Assembly (NCBI GenBank): GCA_903869265.1
Contig: CAIPYE010000004.1
Location: 1 to 64,000 of the forward strand
DNA length: 64,000 bases
Origin: an uncultured delta proteobacterium
Lineage (GTDB): Bacteria > Desulfobacterota > Desulfobulbia > Desulfobulbales > Desulfurivibrionaceae
Reading direction: 5' to 3'
The translations under genes were made by a program, and so were the position numbers. Below the pieces are notes generated by a model. That model was not told the origin of the DNA and did no database searches. It worked only from the letters and a program-made list of their open reading frames with translations. Each line of letters begins with the position of its first letter. The stretch's first letter is position 1. Shown here piece by piece: positions 59,336 through 64,000 of this stretch.

Positions 59336-60220
59336 ATGCTCGGGAACCCTGCCCGGAAAATGTTGCTGCTTCTCCCCCTTCTGTTCTTCTTGCTGGATGG
59401 AGCTTCCCCGCTCCTGGCCGAGGAAAAGGCCGCAGTTGCGCCCCCGGTGCGAGAATATTCCTTTGGCAGTTTCCCCTTTCTTGCCCAGCCGACCCTCGAA
59501 GGGATTTTTTCTCCTCTGGCCGCGGAGCTCTCCGCCGCCCTTGCCCGCCCAATCCACTATGAAAGCTCGGCCAACTTTGAAAAATTCACGGACAACCTGG
59601 CGCAGGAACAATACGATATTGCCCATATCCATCCCTTTGATTACGTCGCCATCGCGGCCAAGGCCGGTTACCTCCCGTTGGTCACCCGCACGGAAATGCT
59701 CTCCGCGCTCTTTGTCGTCAAGGCGGAAAGCCCACTGAAAAACGGGCAAGATCTGCGGGGCAAGAAAATCGGCCTGCCTCCCAAGGTGGCTACGGTCAGC
59801 TATCTCGCCCGGCTAGCCCTGCTGCAGGCAGGCATCAAGCCCGAAATGGATGTGGCCCTGCGGCACTTCAACACCCACCAATCCTGCCTTCAGGCACTGC
59901 TGATCGGCGACATCGACGCCTGCGCCGTCGGACCGCCGGTGCTGCGGATATTCGAGGCCGAAACCCAACGGCAGTTGCGGGTCATCCTGACCTCGCCCGA
60001 AATTCCACAAACCCTGTTCGTGGTCCACCAGCGGGTGCCGCCCGCCGAGCGGGAGATCATCCAAAAGACCTTGCTGGCCACCCGCCTCAAGGGGGTCGAC
60101 CCGAAACTCCGCAAGCTCTTTATTCCGGAGGCGGCAGCAAAAGGGGCGTACTTCCGGGCTGTCACGGACAAGGAGTACGACATTGTCCGCAGCTATCTCA
60201 AAATGATGACTGAGAAATGA
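59336..60220 (+). CDS. PhnD/SsuA-like periplasmic substrate-binding protein
   Basis: A 294-residue protein with a signal peptide (about 1-29) and a type 2 periplasmic binding fold. SSANFEKFTDNLAQEQYDIAHIHPFDYVA and DLRGKKIGLPPK are typical of phosphate/phosphonate-binding (PhnD) families. No ABC transporter genes follow; instead its stop overlaps the start of a hybrid histidine kinase by 4 bp, so it is more likely a ligand sensor feeding the kinase. Confidence 0.9.
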   Translation: MLGNPARKMLLLLPLLFFLLDGASPLLAEEKAAVAPPVREYSFGSFPFLAQPTLEGIFSPLAAELSAALARPIHYESSANFEKFTDNLAQEQYDIAHIHPFDYVAIAAKAGYLPLVTRTEMLSALFVVKAESPLKNGQDLRGKKIGLPPKVATVSYLARLALLQAGIKPEMDVALRHFNTHQSCLQALLIGDIDACAVGPPVLRIFEAETQRQLRVILTSPEIPQTLFVVHQRVPPAEREIIQKTLLATRLKGVDPKLRKLFIPEAAAKGAYFRAVTDKEYDIVRSYLKMMTEK

Positions 60221-62808
60221 TTTCACCCAGCTCGCAGCGATATCGACTCACCGTGGTCATCTTTCTCCTGACCGCCATTTTGGTGGCGATTCTCCTGGGG
60301 GTGCTCACCTCCGTGGTCCAGTCCGGCCATGCGCGGCGGATGCAGGCACGGGAAGAGGTTTTTCTGGAGCTCATTGCTGCCCAGTGCCGACGGGCTCTGC
60401 TCACCGGCGAGTATGACGAGGCGCAGCTCTTTGCCCAGGAGCTAAACTGCAATCCCCACATCGAAAAAATCATCCTGGCCGATCACCGGAACCGGATCGT
60501 GGTCAGCACCTCCTTTGCCGAGATCGGCGAACCTTTTGTGCGCGACCACCTGCCGGCAACCACCTGGCGTTATCGGAGCATCGCCAATTCGGCGGGCATT
60601 CAGGGCACACTGGCGGTACTCTTCTCGCAGGCCGAGGTCGTCGTCGCTGGCCAGCAGTTGCGTCGGATGGCTTTCCTGCTGGCGCTGCCCGTCCTGTTCA
60701 TCATGGCCGGAATGGCCTGGTTGCTTGGCAGCCTGCTTTCCCGGCGTCTGGAAAGGCTGACCTTTGCCGTGCAGCAGGTGGCTGCCGGCAACCTGGACAC
60801 CCGGGTGGCCGAAACCGGCACCGATGAAATCGGCCGCCTCGGCCGCATGTTCAACACGATGACCGACTCCATCCAGCAGCTTTTCACCGCCCTTTCGGCC
60901 AGCGAGAGTCGGCTCAACGAGGCCCAGCATATCGCGCACATCGGCAGTTGGGAACTCAATTTCCCCACCAACGCCCTCTGGTGGTCGCCGGAGGTCTATC
61001 GCCTCTTTGAACTGGACTCCGAACATTTCGGCGCCTCCTACGAAGCCTTTTTGGCGGCGGTTCATCCCGAGGACCGGGCCATGGTGGATGCAGCCTACAC
61101 CGCCTCGGTGCGGGAGAAAACCCCCTACGAGATCGTGCATCGCCTGCTGATGGCAGACGGTCGGATCAAGTTCGTCCAAGAGCGGGGTCGCATCTTCTAC
61201 GATTTCACCGGAGCCCCCATGCGCGCTCTGGGAACGGTGCAGGACATTACCGAACGCATTCTGGACCAGGAGGAGTTGCGGATCAAGGAGATGGCCATGG
61301 ATTCGGCAATCTCCAGCATCGCCATGACCGACATGGAGCAGAAACTGACCTATGTGAACGCAGCCTGGCTGAAAATGCACGGTTACACGGTCGCCGCCGA
61401 GGTGCTTGGCTCCTCGCCAACTAAGTATGTCCAAGAGCCCGCCCAGGCTGAGGCCATCATGGAAGCCATCAAGGCGCAAGGATTCTGGCACGGTGAACTG
61501 ATGTGCCTACGGCGCAACGGTGCGGCCTTTCCTGCGGAGATGGTCTGCAATCTGGTGACCAACAGCGCAGGCGAATCGATCCGCCTGCTGGCCTCGTTCC
61601 AGGACATCAGCCAACGCAAACAGGTGGAAGAGGAAAAAGCGGGATTGGAGATCCAGCTTCGGCAGGCCCAGAAGATGGAGGCGATTGGCACCCTGGCCGG
61701 CGGCATTGCCCATGACTTCAACAATATTCTCTCAGCCATCTTTGGCTATGCCGAAATGGCGAAGCTCGAACTCCCCCCGGCAAGCGCGGCTGTCGAAGAT
61801 ATCGAACAGATCCTTCAGGCGGGCACCCGGGCCAAGGAGCTGGTGGCGCAGATTCTTTCCTTCAGCCGCAAGGCGGAAGAGGAGCAGCGGGCCATGCTGC
61901 TGCAGCCGCTGATCAAGGAGGCGGTCAAGCTCCTGCGGGCCTCCATCCCCGCGTCCATCACCATCAATCTCGACCTCGATCCTGACTGCCCTGCCATCAT
62001 GGCCAACCCGACCCAGGTCCATCAGGTGCTGGTCAATCTCTGCACCAATGCGGCCCATGCCATGGAGGAGAAGGGCGGCCGACTGGAGATCAGCCTCCAG
62101 CGTGTCGAGATGGGGCCGGAGCACACCGCAGCGCTGGTCGGCTTGGCGCCGGGAGTCTATGTCCGCTTGCAGGTGGCTGACACCGGCCACGGCATGGACA
62201 GCGAGACAAGCGCGCGGATATTCGAACCCTACTTCACCACCAAAAAACAGGGGAAGGGCTCCGGTCTCGGCCTTGCGGTGGTGCACGGGATCATCAAGAA
62301 ATGCGGCGGCGAGATCGCGGTACAGAGCGAGGTCGGCCAGGGCACGGTGATCTCGGCCTTTTTTCCCCTGGCCTTGACAGAGATCATTGAGGAAAAAATC
62401 GAATCCGGCGCCCTGCCCCAAGGCAACGAGCGCATCCTATTGGTGGACGACGAACCCATGATCGTTGACTTTACCAAACGTGCCTTGGAATACCTTGGCT
62501 ACCAGGTAACCGCCACCAGTAGCAGCATGAAGGCGCTGGCCCTGTTCCGCGCTGCCCCCGAGGCCTTTGATTTGGTTATCACCGACCAGACCATGCCCGA
62601 GATGCTGGGGACGGAGCTTGCCAAGGCGATTGTGGAATTGAAACCGCAAACCCCGGTGATTCTCTGCACCGGCCACAGCTCCAAGGTCTCGCCGGAAAGC
62701 GCCGGGGCTTTCCGGGTGAAGGAATTCGCCATGAAACCGCTGAGCATATCGACGCTGGCCGTGTTGGTGCGGAAGGCCTTGGTGGGGAAAACCACAGGCC
62801 AACAATGA
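60217..62808 (+). CDS. Hybrid sensor histidine kinase (HAMP-PAS-PAS-HisKA-HATPase-REC)
   Basis: An 863-residue kinase. Two membrane helices (about 9-30 and 148-170) flank a periplasmic loop, then a HAMP (to about 225), two PAS domains (about 240-350 and 355-465), a HisKA box GGIAHDFNNILS with H499, and HATPase motifs GHGMDSE and GSGLGLAVV. A receiver domain ends the protein (LLVDDEPMI, D790 in TDQTMPEM, and the Lys in KPLS). It probably partners with the PhnD-like protein. No output regulator is adjacent. Confidence 0.93.
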   Translation: MISPSSQRYRLTVVIFLLTAILVAILLGVLTSVVQSGHARRMQAREEVFLELIAAQCRRALLTGEYDEAQLFAQELNCNPHIEKIILADHRNRIVVSTSFAEIGEPFVRDHLPATTWRYRSIANSAGIQGTLAVLFSQAEVVVAGQQLRRMAFLLALPVLFIMAGMAWLLGSLLSRRLERLTFAVQQVAAGNLDTRVAETGTDEIGRLGRMFNTMTDSIQQLFTALSASESRLNEAQHIAHIGSWELNFPTNALWWSPEVYRLFELDSEHFGASYEAFLAAVHPEDRAMVDAAYTASVREKTPYEIVHRLLMADGRIKFVQERGRIFYDFTGAPMRALGTVQDITERILDQEELRIKEMAMDSAISSIAMTDMEQKLTYVNAAWLKMHGYTVAAEVLGSSPTKYVQEPAQAEAIMEAIKAQGFWHGELMCLRRNGAAFPAEMVCNLVTNSAGESIRLLASFQDISQRKQVEEEKAGLEIQLRQAQKMEAIGTLAGGIAHDFNNILSAIFGYAEMAKLELPPASAAVEDIEQILQAGTRAKELVAQILSFSRKAEEEQRAMLLQPLIKEAVKLLRASIPASITINLDLDPDCPAIMANPTQVHQVLVNLCTNAAHAMEEKGGRLEISLQRVEMGPEHTAALVGLAPGVYVRLQVADTGHGMDSETSARIFEPYFTTKKQGKGSGLGLAVVHGIIKKCGGEIAVQSEVGQGTVISAFFPLALTEIIEEKIESGALPQGNERILLVDDEPMIVDFTKRALEYLGYQVTATSSSMKALALFRAAPEAFDLVITDQTMPEMLGTELAKAIVELKPQTPVILCTGHSSKVSPESAGAFRVKEFAMKPLSISTLAVLVRKALVGKTTGQQ

Positions 62809-62837
62809 AGGAAGGCGCCTCTTCTGGGGCGTTATTG

Positions 62838-62869
62838 CAAAAAAAGTCCCTGTCCGGAGACAGGGGCTG
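62838..62869 (-). terminator. Rho-independent terminator for the leftward lipoprotein-like gene
   Basis: AGTCCCTGTC (62845-62854) pairs with GACAGGGGCT around CGGA. On the minus strand seven T follow. It lies just beyond the stop at 62895. Confidence 0.8.
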
Positions 62870-62894
62870 GTCAAGCGATATCCTCAACTATCGA

Positions 62895-63302
62895 CTAGGG
62901 GTTTACAACATACCAGACATCCTTCACCCCTTGTCCGGTGGTATCCCCAGGGTTCTTGTCCCCGACAAAATAGTACAGGGGCATGCCCTTGTAGGTCGTC
63001 TGTTTCTGGCCATCGGCGCGGGTGATGGTTGCAAAATCCTCGGCCTTTAGGCCATCCTTGGCAGCCACGGCCTCACGGAAATAGAGGGGCCATTTTGCCA
63101 CGCAATCTCCCTCGCAGGCGCTCTTGCCGGGGCTGTCCTTCTTGAAAGAATACAGGGTCATGCCCTTTGTATCGACCAGGAAGCTGCCGATCCCTTCCTT
63201 CTGCGAGACCTTGACCGCATGATGATCAGCCAGACAAACTGTCGCGGTCAGCAACAGTCCCGCCAAAAACGCCACGGTGAACATGCTGGTAATGCTCTTC
63301 AT
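62895..63302 (-). CDS. Secreted COG4315-type repeat protein
   Basis: About 135 residues from ATG 63302, preceded by GAGGGGATAC. A signal peptide (MKSITSMFTVAFLAGLLLTA) ends near CLA. MTLYSFKKDSPGKSAC and GMPLYYFVGDKNPGDTTGQG are the two Y-x-F/Y-x-x-D repeats of the family found in many secreted bacterial proteins of unknown function. C-terminal VWYVVNP is standard. The C98-ish pair in SACEGDC may form a disulfide or bind metal. Confidence 0.88.
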   Translation of the reverse strand: MKSITSMFTVAFLAGLLLTATVCLADHHAVKVSQKEGIGSFLVDTKGMTLYSFKKDSPGKSACEGDCVAKWPLYFREAVAAKDGLKAEDFATITRADGQKQTTYKGMPLYYFVGDKNPGDTTGQGVKDVWYVVNP

Positions 63303-63506
63303 ATGTATCCCCTCCTCTGTGTAGGAAAATGAAAACACCTTTCTTTTGAAGTGTAGCAAGCTGGCGACAAAGGTGTCAAGAATGGATTCTCAGAGTCTCA
63401 TTAACCCTGGCATCTTAGGGCCACGCTGTTTTTTGCCGTGCGCTCTTAATTCCGCGCCGAGCCAAGGTTGGTTCGGCGCGGAATAGCGGTCTGACAACCA
63501 TGGCGG

Positions 63507-64000
63507 CTATTTCACCGTGACGCGTTTGGTGCTCTCGTGGAAGAGGAACTTGCCCTTGCCCACTTCCAGCGTGGCCAGTTCACCGCCGGCCGGCAGATAC
63601 CATAGGCTCACGACCACGTCCAACTCCTTGGCCGTGACGTTGCGGACCTTCTTGCCGTCTTGCTCGATATCCTCATAGGGGAAATTGATTTCCATGGTCT
63701 CGGTCCGAGTTTGTCCAGGCTGCAAGGCGGTATCCCGCAGCATGCCGGATTTGCGGTGCGGCCCGTAGACCATCTTGTCGCCCCTGCCCTTGGCCGGGGA
63801 TTGGGGCATGTAGATTTTTTGTTGGTTGAACACTTCCTTGCCGTCTTCGGTTTTCGCGGTCACATCCAGGACCAGCCGGTTGGGAGACGGTCAGCCATCC
63901 GGGACGCGGTGGCCCGCATGACTGGTCATTTTTACCGTCAACACTGCGGTCGGCACCGAGTCGCCCACCTTGGGCAGGAAATAATAGCCGCGCGCATCAA
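63507..64000 (-). CDS. Probable selenoprotein, C-terminal part (UGA at 63891-63893), multihaem-cytochrome-like
   Basis: A minus-strand frame runs from the window edge to the stop at 63507 and contains one UGA (63891-63893). Reading it as Sec gives HAGHRVPDG-U-PSPNRLVLDV, continuous with conserved-looking sequence on both sides. The pattern resembles the C-terminal beta domain of multihaem cytochromes where the same place carries P-T/D-G-C/Y-P, although no haem motif is inside the visible 164 residues. Without recoding, a start at GTG 63863 would leave a 118-residue fragment. The N-terminal part lies outside the window. Confidence 0.65.
63862..63890 (-). promoter_or_regulatory. Possible SECIS element after UGA at 63891
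   Basis: On the minus strand ACC/GGT arms close a GGCT loop starting 14 nt after the UGA, with flanking TCC/GGA able to extend the stem across an internal loop. The loop contains the GG expected by SelB, but the stem is weaker than in the other two Sec genes. Confidence 0.35.

Overview
The window looks like the chromosome of a GC-rich anaerobic Desulfobacterota (former Deltaproteobacteria), most likely Desulfobulbales. This is an inference from gene content: a class III multihaem cytochrome, an energy-converting-hydrogenase-related (Ehr) complex, several c-di-GMP modules, a GEMM-type riboswitch, sensor kinases typical of the group, and above all selenocysteine (Sec) use. No rRNA, tRNA or CRISPR array was seen.

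Layout. 1-8.2 kb: a possible transposase tail, a ferredoxin-nitroreductase, a HisKA_3 kinase, an alpha/beta hydrolase, a GAF-GGDEF diguanylate cyclase, an EamA protein, a SagB-like dehydrogenase and a YprB-like exonuclease. 8.2-8.6 kb: a minus-strand c-di-GMP-I (GEMM) riboswitch with its own attenuator and a second terminator, but no convincing gene behind it. 8.7-13.8 kb: a selenobiotic-type (Sbt) RiPP locus with a radical SAM/SPASM maturase, an EEP-fold protein, a 91-residue precursor with two in-frame UGA codons in Ser-Gly-UGA-Ser-Gly context, a peroxiredoxin-like protein with UGA at its catalytic position, and an AhpF-like reductase. 13.8-19.1 kb: a rhomboid protease, Cys-rich proteins, a tetrahaem cytochrome c3 and a U32 peptidase.

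19.1-29.3 kb: a compact operon with an HTH/EIIA-like regulator followed by seven subunits of a membrane complex related to complex I and group 4 hydrogenases. Its large subunit lacks the [NiFe] cysteine motifs, which marks it as Ehr. 29-35 kb: housekeeping genes (truA, msrAB, an RlmL-type methyltransferase) and a structured repeat. 35.3-37.5 kb: an AT-richer foreign island with a REP-like palindrome, a HEPN-like gene followed by a good integron attC site, a second orphan gene, and mazEF.

37.5-64 kb: a Ser/Thr kinase fused to a cyclic-nucleotide-binding domain, a sugar-kinase-like protein, a frameshifted PilZ gene beside an HD-GYP phosphodiesterase, a WYL regulator with a perfect operator palindrome, envelope proteins (SPOR-NlpC lipoprotein, M23 peptidase, bactofilin), htpX, Smr, S4 and macro-domain proteins, two aldolases, hrpB, a PhnD-like binding protein coupled to a hybrid sensor kinase, and at the right edge the C-terminal part of a third probable selenoprotein read through UGA.

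Two themes connect the window: selenocysteine (three genes, four recoded UGAs proposed) and c-di-GMP (GGDEF, HD-GYP, PilZ, GEMM riboswitch). Three dispersed repeat families are also present, and one copy of the REP-like repeat forms the coding end of an Ehr subunit gene.
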